DNA from: CAYRTV01 sp046483285
GTDB lineage: Bacteria; Acidobacteriota; Aminicenantia; Aminicenantales; Aminicenantaceae
Assembly (NCBI GenBank): GCA_046483285.1
Contig: JAWODN010000121.1
Span: 1-64,000 of the forward strand
Direction of reading: 5' to 3'
Length of the DNA stretch: 64,000 nucleotides
Both the position numbers and the translations under genes were made by a program. Position 1 is the first letter of the stretch; each line of letters opens with the position of its first letter. Positions 26,484 through 35,763 of this stretch are shown piece after piece. The notes beneath the pieces were generated by a model. The model was not told the DNA's origin. It searched no databases and worked only from the letters and a program-made list of their open reading frames with translations.

Positions 26484-27593
26484 ATGGAAAAAAAACTGAA
26501 CTTGAATCAAACCTGCCGCCGCGGCTTCACTCTGATTGAATTTTTGGTCGGGTCTGCGGTGATGCTGGTGGTGGTTATCGGCACCCTGCAGATTTATCAG
26601 CACAGCAACCGGATTTCCGTGGACCAGCAGCAGTTCGCGGAGCTGCAGCATGATGTCCGGTCCGGCATGTTTTTTATCCAGCAGGACGCCCGCTCCGCCG
26701 GCGTGGGATTGCCGATGGAATTTGCGGGATATTTTATTGAGGGAACCGACAACGAGGACCAGGGGGCGGAGGTGACCCCGGACCGCCTGCTGATGATGGG
26801 CAACCTGGAAGACCCCTTGAATCTGCGGATAGACAAATACATGGGGTCGGCGGCCAACTTAACTCTGGAGGATTACAGCTATGAGCAGTATCCTTATCCG
26901 GATGACTACTATGAGGAGATGGTGGCTTTGATTCTTCCCAATCCGGATTCCGGCTGCCGGGCGGGGGAGGTCCGCGAGATCACCCATGTGACTCATTCCG
27001 CCACCGGCACCAACGAGAGAATCAATTTTTCCCATGGGTTGTCCAAAGAATTTAATCCGCCCGGAGGCCTGGGAGGCACTTGCCCGTCCTCCAACGACTA
27101 TAACGGCGGCATGGTGGCTTTCATCAACGTCAAGGAATATTGGCTGGATGTCACCGGGAATTATCCCGGGCTGACCGCCGGAGAAAACGGGTATATCGGC
27201 AACGGAGTGGGGAATGTTCTGTATGTCACCCATAACGGCGTCCACCGGCCGGTGGCACAGAATATTGAAAACCTTCAGTTTCAATACAACGGGGACATGG
27301 ACGGCGACGGGATGCTGGACGGATTCACCGATTGGGATCCCGTCTGGACCGGGGACCCCGACATGGCCGCCAGCATCACCCATGTCCGCGTTCAGATTGT
27401 GGGGCGGACCCCGAACCGCTTTGTCAGCCTTTCCGGCAGCCAGCCGCCCAATGACCTTCATCTTTACCGCCGCCCGGCGTTGGCCAACACGCCGGCGGCC
27501 TCAGAGGACGATCTGCACCGGCGTTTTATGCTGGAAGCGGTCGCCAGCGTGCGCAACCGGGGGCTGACTCTGTATAACTTTGGAGAAAGATAA
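26484..27593 (+). CDS. Prepilin-like protein (PilW/GspJ type)
   Basis: 369 residues. Prepilin signal CRRG/FTLIEFLVGSAVMLVVVIG, cleavage after Gly14, Glu5 present. A large globular part contains QQDARSAG, a typical PilW element, and an Asp/Gly-rich loop GDMDGDGMLDGF (about 270) that should bind calcium. PilW's last 14 nt precede the PilX-like gene's start by 1 nt, so the genes are translationally coupled. Confidence 0.87.
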   Translation: MEKKLNLNQTCRRGFTLIEFLVGSAVMLVVVIGTLQIYQHSNRISVDQQQFAELQHDVRSGMFFIQQDARSAGVGLPMEFAGYFIEGTDNEDQGAEVTPDRLLMMGNLEDPLNLRIDKYMGSAANLTLEDYSYEQYPYPDDYYEEMVALILPNPDSGCRAGEVREITHVTHSATGTNERINFSHGLSKEFNPPGGLGGTCPSSNDYNGGMVAFINVKEYWLDVTGNYPGLTAGENGYIGNGVGNVLYVTHNGVHRPVAQNIENLQFQYNGDMDGDGMLDGFTDWDPVWTGDPDMAASITHVRVQIVGRTPNRFVSLSGSQPPNDLHLYRRPALANTPAASEDDLHRRFMLEAVASVRNRGLTLYNFGER

Positions 27594-27594
27594 A

Positions 27595-28224
27595 ATGCCG
27601 GCAGGAAAAATGGGAAGCAAAATAAGCCGGACCTTATCGCACCGGCGGTTCTGGCGGCGGCATAGACCGGGGACAGGGCTGCTGGTCGTGATTCTGGTGC
27701 TGGCTTTTCTTTTAGGGACGGGAATGCTGTTGATGACCATAACCACCACCGGATCGAAAACGGCGGGGAATCTCCGTTCCCACCACGAGGCCTTCAATGC
27801 GGCTGAGGCCGGTTTCGACGCGGCCTGGCTGGCGGTTGATCAAGCCTTTGCGGATTCGGAATGGATTAATTTCGACGACCGTTATTTGAAAGAACCGGAC
27901 GGCATCGATCTTCCATACTCGGTCAATTATTTCCGGAAGCTGACCGATGATGAGATTCTGGAAATCATCGACCCGGATGGAGACGGAAATCCGGATGTGG
28001 CCAACGTGATTTTCTGCCGGCAGCCCTTCATCACGCTGCCGGACGGAACCCTGGACCCGGATTATACGTACACGGCCTTTTTGATCGATGACGAAGCGCT
28101 TCTTGAAGTGCCCGCGGATGCTTCCGACGCCCTGCTGGTCTGCATCGGAGTGGCGGGGCGGGGAGCCAACCGGAGCACCGCCCGGCTGGAGATCGAATTG
28201 GCCATTGAGCTTCCGGGAATGTGA
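27595..28224 (+). CDS. PilX-like pilus assembly protein
   Basis: 209 residues from ATG 27595 (GGAG 9 nt upstream); an upstream TTG at 27580 inside pilW is less likely. A basic N-terminus leads to PGTGLLVVILVLAFLLGTGMLL, a hydrophobic helix like PilX/GspK but without the Glu5 of ordinary pilins, as usual for that class. NAAEAGFDAAW matches the conserved PilX N segment. It probably caps the minor pilin complex and contacts PilY1. Confidence 0.8.
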   Translation: MPAGKMGSKISRTLSHRRFWRRHRPGTGLLVVILVLAFLLGTGMLLMTITTTGSKTAGNLRSHHEAFNAAEAGFDAAWLAVDQAFADSEWINFDDRYLKEPDGIDLPYSVNYFRKLTDDEILEIIDPDGDGNPDVANVIFCRQPFITLPDGTLDPDYTYTAFLIDDEALLEVPADASDALLVCIGVAGRGANRSTARLEIELAIELPGM

Positions 28225-28266
28225 TTTTATGTTCATGACGGAACGTCTTTGGCGGGAGAAAAGAAG

Positions 28267-31200
28267 ATGAAAAAACACCAACGAATAATATGGGGGGCTT
28301 TGTCCGTGATGCTGACGGCCGGCTTGTTCAGCTGGTGGCTTTATGCCCAGGAGAACAGCTGTGACGAGATGGAGTTCACTTTCACGGATGATTTTTCCAC
28401 CATTGAATGGAAAGACCCGGGAAGCTCTGTTTACTGGCCTGGAAACGGCGAAATCACGCTCAATAAGCTGGGGGCCAACTTTGAGATCACGGAACCGGAC
28501 GGCATGGGAGGACAGATTTATGTCTGCGATTCCGGGGATTTCACCGGGAACGGCCTGCCGGACCTGGTGGGCCTTGATATCTCGGGTGTCCCCCGCCTGG
28601 TTTTGGTCCGGAATGAATTTGAGGATTCAACCGGGGACGGCTACGATGATGACGGGGTGATTTTCCGTATTGATGAGAACTACGTTTTTGATACCGGCTT
28701 CTACAGTTCCGGGGAGTGGAGCGGTCCGGCGGCCGTCACGGTGGGGGATTACAACGGAGACGGGCTGCTGGATTTTCTTTTTATGAAAAATAACGAAGAC
28801 AACTTCGGCGATAATGAATTTTTCGCGGTCATGTACATCAATGTGGGGACGGCCGAGGAACCTCGGTTTGAACCGCATACCTCTTCCGCCAACCTCGATT
28901 TCACCGACCGCTTTTTGGAAAAGGGGATTTACTGCAACTGGGCCGCCAATCATATGGACAGCGTGGATATCGATGAGGACGGCGACCTGGATGTCCTGGT
29001 TATCAGCAAGGACCAGGTTTTTTTACTGCGCAACCCGGGAAGCGATGAGTTCAGCTTGGAAAACTGGGAAATTTCCGAACTGAATTATGATCAAAAGACC
29101 GGATTCACGAGAGGGGTGGGCGGTTCTGCAATCGCCCCGGCCGACCTTGACAATGACGGGGATATCGACATTATTTGCGGTACAGCGGAAGATTATAACT
29201 ATATCGTTTATTATGAAAACGACGGCACCGAATATTTCACCCGGCGGGACATCCCCATTCCTGAGGACAACGCCACCGGCCCGGTTGTGCTGCTTGCGGC
29301 GGATTTCGACCATAACGGATATCCGGATATATTCGGATCCACGGACAGATGGCGGGACGGCAAGGAAGCCCGGATGTGGATTTATAGAAACAAGGGGATG
29401 GTGGGGGAAGGCGAAGACAGAGACCTGGAATTGCAGTTTCACTGCATGATGGACTGCCAGCCGATTCTGCCTCATCCTCATGACACCGATATGGGCACGG
29501 CGCTGGATTATGACGGAGACGGTGATTTGGATATTATTGTGGCCGACGCCAACCATTCCGAGAATTATTATCTGGTTATCAATCAGCTTGCGGATGTGTA
29601 CACTCTTCACGGGGAAGCCCGGTCCAAAGTGGTCACCCCGGACCTGGATCCCGCCACCCAGGCCGTAACACGGGTGCGGCTGGAAGGCCTGGACCAATCG
29701 GTCCGCGGAGGATCCAGCGAGGGTTTGAAGGTGACCTTGTATGTGTCCAGCAACGGCGGCCGCAATTGGGAATTTTTGGCTGAGTTCAATGACGATGAGA
29801 TTGGAAATATCAATCCCGGGGATCAGGACTGGCATTATTTCGTCCATTTCGGCAGCCATTTAAAATGGAAAGCGGTGTTGACCGCCGAGGAAGATGAGAT
29901 GGAAGAATTTGACCTGGCTTCTAAGGAAACCCCGGTGCTCAGCAGCATCCAGCTGCGTTATGCGGTGGTGGACCGCCGGGAATATTCCCGCTCATCCGTG
30001 GCGGTCCGGGTGGTGGATGACGACAATCAGCCCGTGAAACTGATTATCGGCGGTTCATTTTATTTCCCCGGCTGGCAGGGCCATCTCCGGGCGTATGATG
30101 TCACCGACATGGAGATGATCAATTCCTCCCACTCCGAACTCCGGACCGTCACCCGGCCGGATTTCAGCGAACCCGAAGGGCGGGAGCTGGCGGATAATGT
30201 CACCATCAGGTGGGATGCCGGAGAGTTGCTGGATTCCCGTTCCGCCGGCAGCCGGGTGATCTATACCGCTCTGCCGGATGAAGAGGAACAACTTCAAAGG
30301 ATTGATTTTTCCACAGCCAATCTGGACCAGCTGGCCCCTGAATTGAATGATTTTCAAAATGACAATACCGGTTTGATTGATTTTGTGCGGGGGGAAAACC
30401 GCGACTGGAAATTGGGGGACATCAATCACTCCAATCCCGTTATTGTGGGGCCCCCGGAGGGAGACCCCAATTTAAAAGGGCCCGGTTATGAGACTTTCGC
30501 TTTGGATCACCAGGACCGGGATAAGGTCCTGATTGTGGGGGCCAATGACGGCATGATTCACTGTTTCGATGTGCTCACCGGAGAGGAACGGTGGGCCTTC
30601 ATCCCCTATAACCTCCTGCCCAAGCTCAGGAACATGTGGCTGGTGGACGAAGCCACCGAAGAAAGATATTTCGCCCGGGATGTGTATGTGGACGGGAGTC
30701 CGGTGGTGGAGGATGTTTTACTCAGCGGGGAATGGAAAACGGTCCTGATTTCCGGCCAGGGGCCGGGCCGGGGCAGCGGCCGGGGGGTATCCGGGGCCAC
30801 CGGCAATTTTTATTTCGCCCTGGATATAACGGATATCGACAATCCCCAAGTGCTGTGGGAATTCAGTGATTCCAAGATGGGGGAAACCTGGTCGGTTCCA
30901 GTCATCGGCAAGATCCGGAAAGAGGGCCAGGACACCTGGACCGCTTTTATGGGCTCCGGCTATGATAACGTTCCGGGCCAGGACGTCCAGGGGAATCGGT
31001 TTTACGCCGTGGATATCGCCGCAGGAGAGGCGTTTTGGAGCTTTGACTCCGAGCCTGAAGTCAATACCGCTGACATATGGGAAAACGGTGCCAATGTTCC
31101 GGTGGCCTTTCCCGGCTCACCTAATTCAATCGATGCGGATAAAGACGGCTATACGGATTCTGTTTATATCGGAGACCTGGAAGGCCGGTTTTGGAAAATC

Positions 31201-31872
31201 GATGTGGGACTGGATTTTCAGCTGTCTTCACCCTGGGAGGAAGAGAAAATCTACGAGGATTCCCGAAACTATCCCATTATCACCAAACCGGAGGTCTGGA
31301 AGGATCCGGCGTCCGCCTCTTCCTATCCCCGGGTCTATTTTGGAACCGGCGGAGACGACAAGGCGCCGGATACAGCGGTTTATTCCTTTATCGCCATGAC
31401 GGACGGGCTGACTCAGGAAGTGGAGTGGTTTCTGGGCGATCCGGACACACTGGGACTGCCGGCGGAAAAACAAACCGGGACCTTTGAGCCGGGTGAAAAA
31501 GTCTGGGCGGATCCCAAAATCGCCAACACCATCGTGTATTTCAGCACCCTGGAAGGAAATATCGAAACCGTGGACCCCTGTTCCAACCTGGCCGGGATGG
31601 GCCGGCTCTATGCCCGGCATGTCAAGCCCATATCCGGTGCAGCGCTGGGCGCGACGGCTTTCAAATCCTCAACCGGCCCCATGGAGAATATGACCTTGGA
31701 GATCAAGACCCGGGCGGCGGTGACGTTAGGGGAAAGCGAAAGAGCCGGAGGTGTGCGGAAGCGGGAGGTCTACATTCAGGAATATGATTCCACCATCCAG
31801 AAGATGGAGCAGCCCTCCGGGGCTTTGCTGAAAGTCAAATCCTGGCGGGAGATTTTCAAGATCATTAAATAA
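28267..31872 (+). CDS. PilY1-like pilus tip/adhesin protein with calcium-loop repeats
   Basis: 1201 residues from ATG 28267, which has GGGAGAA just upstream; the earlier TTG at 28249 is rejected. A signal peptide covers about 1-30. Residues about 85-425 contain six VCBS/FG-GAP type loops (DYNGDGLLD, DIDEDGDLD, DLDNDGDID, DYDGDGDLD and two others) suggesting an integrin-like propeller. From about 730 the protein matches the PilY1 C-terminal propeller (VLIVGANDGMIHCFD, ALDITD), with the calcium loop DADKDGYTD near 956. It should sit at the pilus tip and promote adhesion and pilus stability. The VCBS front half takes the place of the vWA domain of classical PilY1. Confidence 0.88.
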   Translation: MKKHQRIIWGALSVMLTAGLFSWWLYAQENSCDEMEFTFTDDFSTIEWKDPGSSVYWPGNGEITLNKLGANFEITEPDGMGGQIYVCDSGDFTGNGLPDLVGLDISGVPRLVLVRNEFEDSTGDGYDDDGVIFRIDENYVFDTGFYSSGEWSGPAAVTVGDYNGDGLLDFLFMKNNEDNFGDNEFFAVMYINVGTAEEPRFEPHTSSANLDFTDRFLEKGIYCNWAANHMDSVDIDEDGDLDVLVISKDQVFLLRNPGSDEFSLENWEISELNYDQKTGFTRGVGGSAIAPADLDNDGDIDIICGTAEDYNYIVYYENDGTEYFTRRDIPIPEDNATGPVVLLAADFDHNGYPDIFGSTDRWRDGKEARMWIYRNKGMVGEGEDRDLELQFHCMMDCQPILPHPHDTDMGTALDYDGDGDLDIIVADANHSENYYLVINQLADVYTLHGEARSKVVTPDLDPATQAVTRVRLEGLDQSVRGGSSEGLKVTLYVSSNGGRNWEFLAEFNDDEIGNINPGDQDWHYFVHFGSHLKWKAVLTAEEDEMEEFDLASKETPVLSSIQLRYAVVDRREYSRSSVAVRVVDDDNQPVKLIIGGSFYFPGWQGHLRAYDVTDMEMINSSHSELRTVTRPDFSEPEGRELADNVTIRWDAGELLDSRSAGSRVIYTALPDEEEQLQRIDFSTANLDQLAPELNDFQNDNTGLIDFVRGENRDWKLGDINHSNPVIVGPPEGDPNLKGPGYETFALDHQDRDKVLIVGANDGMIHCFDVLTGEERWAFIPYNLLPKLRNMWLVDEATEERYFARDVYVDGSPVVEDVLLSGEWKTVLISGQGPGRGSGRGVSGATGNFYFALDITDIDNPQVLWEFSDSKMGETWSVPVIGKIRKEGQDTWTAFMGSGYDNVPGQDVQGNRFYAVDIAAGEAFWSFDSEPEVNTADIWENGANVPVAFPGSPNSIDADKDGYTDSVYIGDLEGRFWKIDVGLDFQLSSPWEEEKIYEDSRNYPIITKPEVWKDPASASSYPRVYFGTGGDDKAPDTAVYSFIAMTDGLTQEVEWFLGDPDTLGLPAEKQTGTFEPGEKVWADPKIANTIVYFSTLEGNIETVDPCSNLAGMGRLYARHVKPISGAALGATAFKSSTGPMENMTLEIKTRAAVTLGESERAGGVRKREVYIQEYDSTIQKMEQPSGALLKVKSWREIFKIIK

Positions 31873-31885
31873 CCGGGGGTGAATT

Positions 31886-32647
31886 TCAGCGGAAGAGGTT
31901 GAGATAAGCGTTGATAAGCGGTTCTCCCCAGAGAAGGGCGAAAACCGCTGCCGGGGCCAAGAAAGAACCGAAAGGAAGAGCGACCTGCCAGTCTTTTTTA
32001 TGAATCAGCATGAGGGTCACTCCCAAGACAGCGCCCCCTATTGACGCGGCCATCAGGGTGAAAAAGGTGAGTTTCCACCCTAGAAAAGCGCCGATGAACA
32101 GCATCATGGTGACATCTCCCATCCCCAGCCCGGCTTTTTTGCGCCAGACATAATACAGCCCGTAGACCAGCAGGAGGAATCCCCCCCCCACCGCCGCTCC
32201 CAGGACGGCTTGACTCAGGGTCATATCCGGCCGGAACCAGGCATAAATCAAAGACAGACCCGTTCCGGGAAAGGTGACGGCATCGGGAATGATTTGGTGT
32301 TTGTAATCGATGAATCCCAAAACCAGCATGGCGCTGAAGAAAAGGCCGGCTGCGAAAAAATGCGGAGTGAACTGGTAATGGAAGTGAAGCAGGAACAGGC
32401 TGGCCGGCGTCAAAATTTCCACCAGCAGATAAGTGAAGGGGATACGGGTGCCGCAGTCGGGACAGCGCCCCCGCAGCCACAGGTAGGAGAGCACCGGAAT
32501 GTTCCGGTGCGGTTTGATGCGTGTCCCGCATTCCGGGCACGAAGAGGGAGGATGGATCAGGCTCATCCGGCGGGGGAGGCGGTGGATCACCACATTCAGA
32601 AAACTGCCCCAGGCCAGGCCGAAACAGATAACGATTATCGTTCCCAT
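31886..32647 (-). CDS. pilD: Prepilin peptidase/N-methyltransferase
   Basis: 253 residues, multi-pass. The zinc tetracysteine of the methyltransferase part is intact (CPECG, then CPDCG 24 residues later, with RNIPVLSYLWLRGRC between). Both catalytic Asp motifs are present: GFIDYKHQIIPD and GLGMGDVTMM. It cleaves the leader of the prepilins encoded just upstream and methylates the new N-terminus. It is convergent with the PilY1 gene (13 nt apart) and overlaps the TPR gene end by 13 nt, making it the last gene of an ABC transporter-TPR-pilD unit. Confidence 0.93.
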   Translation of the reverse strand: MGTIIVICFGLAWGSFLNVVIHRLPRRMSLIHPPSSCPECGTRIKPHRNIPVLSYLWLRGRCPDCGTRIPFTYLLVEILTPASLFLLHFHYQFTPHFFAAGLFFSAMLVLGFIDYKHQIIPDAVTFPGTGLSLIYAWFRPDMTLSQAVLGAAVGGGFLLLVYGLYYVWRKKAGLGMGDVTMMLFIGAFLGWKLTFFTLMAASIGGAVLGVTLMLIHKKDWQVALPFGSFLAPAAVFALLWGEPLINAYLNLFR

Positions 32648-33471
32648 GGCGACACCTGGGTGGTGACTTTTCCGGTCCGGCGGTCATAGGCATACTCCCG
32701 CCCGTCCAAGTCCATGGGGAGGGAATCAATCCAGCCGTCCTGCACCAGGCGGCCGAGTTTGTCCGGATAATATCCGAAAGCCCTTTTGTATTCTTCCAGA
32801 AGGCCTTCCAGTTTTTGGATATCCATGGCCGCTTTGGTCCGGTAAAGATGATTGGAAGCGATATTTTTGACCCGCTCGCTTTCCGCATTCTGGTATATAT
32901 CCATCCAGTTGTTCCAGGCTTCCTGATAATCCCCGGTTTTAAAGACGGCGTTGGCGAACAGCCGCCTGGCCATATCCGGAGCGTCTTCAACTTCCATGGC
33001 TTTCCGGTAGTATTTTCGGGCCAGGGAATAATCCTTTAAATTCATCTGGGCGTAATGGCCGGCCTGCCAGGGAAAGAGCCATTCCTTGGGGTTGTTTTTC
33101 AGCCCCAGGTCCAGAATAGAAAAAGCCGCTTCGTAGTCTCCGGCATCATAGACGGCGATCATGGCGCCGATTTGATAGGGATCCAGATAGCGGGGGTCCA
33201 GCTCGGCGATGATGGAATAGACATGCTCCAGGTGGTCAAAGCGGTCGTCCACGGCTTTGTCGCTGAAGTACTGAATGGACCAGATATAGATCAGGTCGGC
33301 AAGAAGGGTGTTGTATCCCAGGGCGGCGTACTGGAGGTATTGTCCGGAAGGTATATATATGATGGAAGATCCGGGTTGGGTGTTCCGGGGAACGGCGTCG
33401 GATTTAAGCTTGAGAAGAGAGAACAGCCCTATGCACAGAACCATGCCCCAAATGAAGACGCTTTTTTTCAT
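32635..33471 (-). CDS. TPR-repeat protein with N-terminal membrane anchor
   Basis: 278 residues from ATG 33471, 4 nt after the permease stop; the longer frame to 33642 lies inside the permease gene. An N-terminal hydrophobic segment (VFIWGMVLCIGLFSLL) precedes an alpha-helical part with TPR-like repeats (YLDPYQIGAMIAVYDAGDYEAA, split here by helix ends) and a final segment YYPDKLGRLVQDGWIDSLP like the C-terminus of GspG-type pseudopilins. Probably an envelope scaffold; whether it serves the ABC transporter or the pilus is unknown. Confidence 0.7.
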   Translation of the reverse strand: MKKSVFIWGMVLCIGLFSLLKLKSDAVPRNTQPGSSIIYIPSGQYLQYAALGYNTLLADLIYIWSIQYFSDKAVDDRFDHLEHVYSIIAELDPRYLDPYQIGAMIAVYDAGDYEAAFSILDLGLKNNPKEWLFPWQAGHYAQMNLKDYSLARKYYRKAMEVEDAPDMARRLFANAVFKTGDYQEAWNNWMDIYQNAESERVKNIASNHLYRTKAAMDIQKLEGLLEEYKRAFGYYPDKLGRLVQDGWIDSLPMDLDGREYAYDRRTGKVTTQVSPWER

Positions 33472-33475
33472 GATT

Positions 33476-34240
33476 TCAAATAAAGTCCCTTTTCCGGAAA
33501 ATCGCCATGGCCAGGAGCAGCAGAAAGGCGGTGTAAACCACTCCGTATCCCAGGGAGGGCAGGAGGATTCCAAAGGGGATGTCCAGTCCGTGCACCACTT
33601 CCGTCCGGAAATTAAAATTTTCCAGGTCCGGCAGAAGGACATAAAGCACCTGAACGGCCGCCTTGCCCGGTCCCGGATCCATTTTTTCCAGAAAGGCTTT
33701 CATGCCCCAGGAGAGGTGCCCGATCAGATAAAACGCCAGCGCGTAGATGGAGCTCAAGATAGGAGTTGAAAAGCAGGAAAACATCATAGCGACGGCGGTG
33801 ATCAATCCCAATTCGATAAAAATAAACAGCAGGGCCGTCAGCATGGGAAACCCGATGGAAGCTCCGTGGAGCCAGGCGATAATAAAAAAGATAAGGCTCA
33901 TCAAAGCCACCATGACCAGCAGGGTCGCGGTCAGACCGAAAAATTTTCCCAGCAGGAATTGATAGCGGTGAATGGGCGTCGACAGCAGAGTGTACACAGT
34001 CCGTTTGTCGATTTCTTTGTACACCAATCCGGTTCCCATCAAAATCGCCATCAGAACACCCACGATGGAAATGGAACCCAGCCCCACATCCAGAATGATG
34101 CGGACCCGGTCTCCCACCGTGATCAACGCCAGGAAGCGGGAAAACACCAGCCCGGCGACGGCAAAAAACAGAAGCAGATAGAGAATCCGGTCCCGGATCG
34201 CTTCCCGGAAGGTGTTTAAGGCAATCGCTGTTATTTTCAT
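33476..34240 (-). CDS. ABC-2 type transporter permease
   Basis: 254 residues with about six membrane helices and the ABC-2 permease start MKITAIALNTFREAIRDRILY. The KEIDKRTVYTLLSTPIHRYQF segment (residues about 75-95) is typical of NosY/YhaP-like permeases. It forms a transporter with the ATPase encoded directly upstream; the ATPase stop overlaps this ATG by 4 nt. Substrate unknown. Confidence 0.88.
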   Translation of the reverse strand: MKITAIALNTFREAIRDRILYLLLFFAVAGLVFSRFLALITVGDRVRIILDVGLGSISIVGVLMAILMGTGLVYKEIDKRTVYTLLSTPIHRYQFLLGKFFGLTATLLVMVALMSLIFFIIAWLHGASIGFPMLTALLFIFIELGLITAVAMMFSCFSTPILSSIYALAFYLIGHLSWGMKAFLEKMDPGPGKAAVQVLYVLLPDLENFNFRTEVVHGLDIPFGILLPSLGYGVVYTAFLLLLAMAIFRKRDFI

Positions 34241-35148
34241 TTCACCATCCCCACGAAAATGTCTTCCAGGCTTTGATAACGGGGAACCAAAGCGTGGATT
34301 CGGCCTTGGCGTTCGCGCACGAATTTCAGCAGGCTGTCGATTTTTTCCTGGTCATAGATTTTAATAAGGATTTGGTCCCCCCGCTGGTGGAGTCTTTCTC
34401 CGAATGTTCCCAGGGTTTCCGGTGCCATTCCGGAGACAACGGCTTCTGTGAACAGAACCTTTTTCTTGATAAGGTTCTCCAGGTCACCCTGGCTGACAAT
34501 GGCGCCGTTGATGATGATGGCCACCCGGTCGCAGATCATTTCAATATCCTGAAGAATGTGGGAAGACAGAAAGACGGTTCGTCCTTCGTCCCGGATCCGG
34601 CCAATGATATCCCGCATCTCTTTTCTTCCCAAAGGATCCAGCCCCCCCAGGGGCTCATCCAGCAAAACCAGCTCGGGATGATTCAGCAGGGCTTGAGCCA
34701 GCCCGATGCGCTGGAGCATGCCTTTGGAGTACTTGCGCAGCTGCAGTCCGGCCCAGGCTTGAAGTCCGACCATCTTGAGCAATTCCTGGATCCGCCGGTT
34801 TTGCTCATTTCCGGGAATCCGGTGGAGCTGACTGTAAAACCGCAAAAACTCTTCGGCCGTCAAATAATCATAAAAATAGGGATTTTCCGGAAGAAACCCG
34901 ATTCTCTCCTTGGCGTTCAAAGACAGATGGGGGTGACCCAGGATCTCGATTTCCCCTTTTTCCGGAAAAATCAAGCCCAATATGCATTTCAAAGTGGTGG
35001 TTTTCCCGGCTCCGTTGGGGCCCAGGTATCCGAATATTTCACCTTTGGGGACTTCCAGGGAGATCCCCTTTAAAACCGTCCGGCGTTTTCGGGTGAATTC
35101 CGCTGGAAATGATTTGTGAAGGTCGCAGATCCGCAGGGCTGTGCTCAT
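34237..35148 (-). CDS. ABC transporter ATP-binding protein
   Basis: 303 residues from ATG 35148, chosen because GGAGA lies 8 nt upstream; a longer frame starts at 35178. Walker A GPNGAGKTTT, Q-loop region, signature-like YSKGMLQRIG, Walker B LVLLDEPLGGLD and the switch His in FLSSHIL are all visible. The signature has SKGM, as in NatA/NosF-type ATPases. The C-terminal 80 residues are the usual regulatory tail. First gene of the four-gene minus-strand unit ending in pilD. Confidence 0.92.
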   Translation of the reverse strand: MSTALRICDLHKSFPAEFTRKRRTVLKGISLEVPKGEIFGYLGPNGAGKTTTLKCILGLIFPEKGEIEILGHPHLSLNAKERIGFLPENPYFYDYLTAEEFLRFYSQLHRIPGNEQNRRIQELLKMVGLQAWAGLQLRKYSKGMLQRIGLAQALLNHPELVLLDEPLGGLDPLGRKEMRDIIGRIRDEGRTVFLSSHILQDIEMICDRVAIIINGAIVSQGDLENLIKKKVLFTEAVVSGMAPETLGTFGERLHQRGDQILIKIYDQEKIDSLLKFVRERQGRIHALVPRYQSLEDIFVGMVK

Positions 35149-35763
35149 TTTGCTGTCTCCTTTCCCCGGCGCTTCCATCTTGATGATTTTAACGGATCAT
35201 AATTCAGATTCATTATACGAAAATTTAATTCTATTTCAAATCAACCTGCTAATCCTGACCCATTACTTAGCCTGACCTATTCATAAAAAAATGGCGATGT
35301 TTTCATAATTTCTTTTTTTCCTAATATTTGCATGATTTTTTTGAGAATTCAATCTTGAACGTTTGTCATTATCCATATTTTCAATTTATTCGCCATTTTT
35401 TTACCCTTCGGGCGGGCCGGATCTCACCGCATCTGCCGGGTTGCGGCTCGTCGCAGTGAAGTGACGACCTTTCATTAATTTAATGTCATCCTGAGCGGAG
35501 CGAAGGATCCCGGACTGCTTCTAATTGGCAACCCATTGTCCATATGGCCTGGCGAAAGCACTCACAGATCCCTCGTCGCTCCGCTCCTCGGGACGACATT
35601 GAATTAAAGAATTGTCGTCGTCTGCGGCAATCCCGGCCCATTCATCATCCAGGTTTGAAAATCCTGTGTTCGCAGCCCAAATATTTCTTGACCTGAAGAA
35701 GATTTTGATATAAAAAAAGAAAGAATGGCTTCGGGTTACGGGAAAACCCGCAAGGAGGGCAAA
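35149..35763. repeat. Intergenic repeat block between ABC genes and DUF378
   Basis: Contains MITE-like copy C (35284-35403), the GC-rich module after it (about 35408-35465), and a REP-like unit (35485-35598). A possible promoter for the DUF378 gene, TTGACC (35688) with TATAAA at 35709, has a short 15-nt spacer and is uncertain. Confidence 0.8.
35284..35403. repeat. MITE-like element, copy C (120 bp)
   Basis: Inverted termini TAAAAAAATGGCGA (35284-35297) and TCGCCATTTTTTTA (35390-35403), a perfect 14-bp match. GG/CC in the arms replaces TG/CA of copy B. The interior is AT-rich with GCATGATTTTTT and GAACGTTTGTCATT blocks echoing the other copies. Confidence 0.8.

Noticed and set aside
29023..29859. 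278-residue minus-strand frame
   Set aside because: Antisense shadow of the PilY1-like gene in its calcium-loop region.
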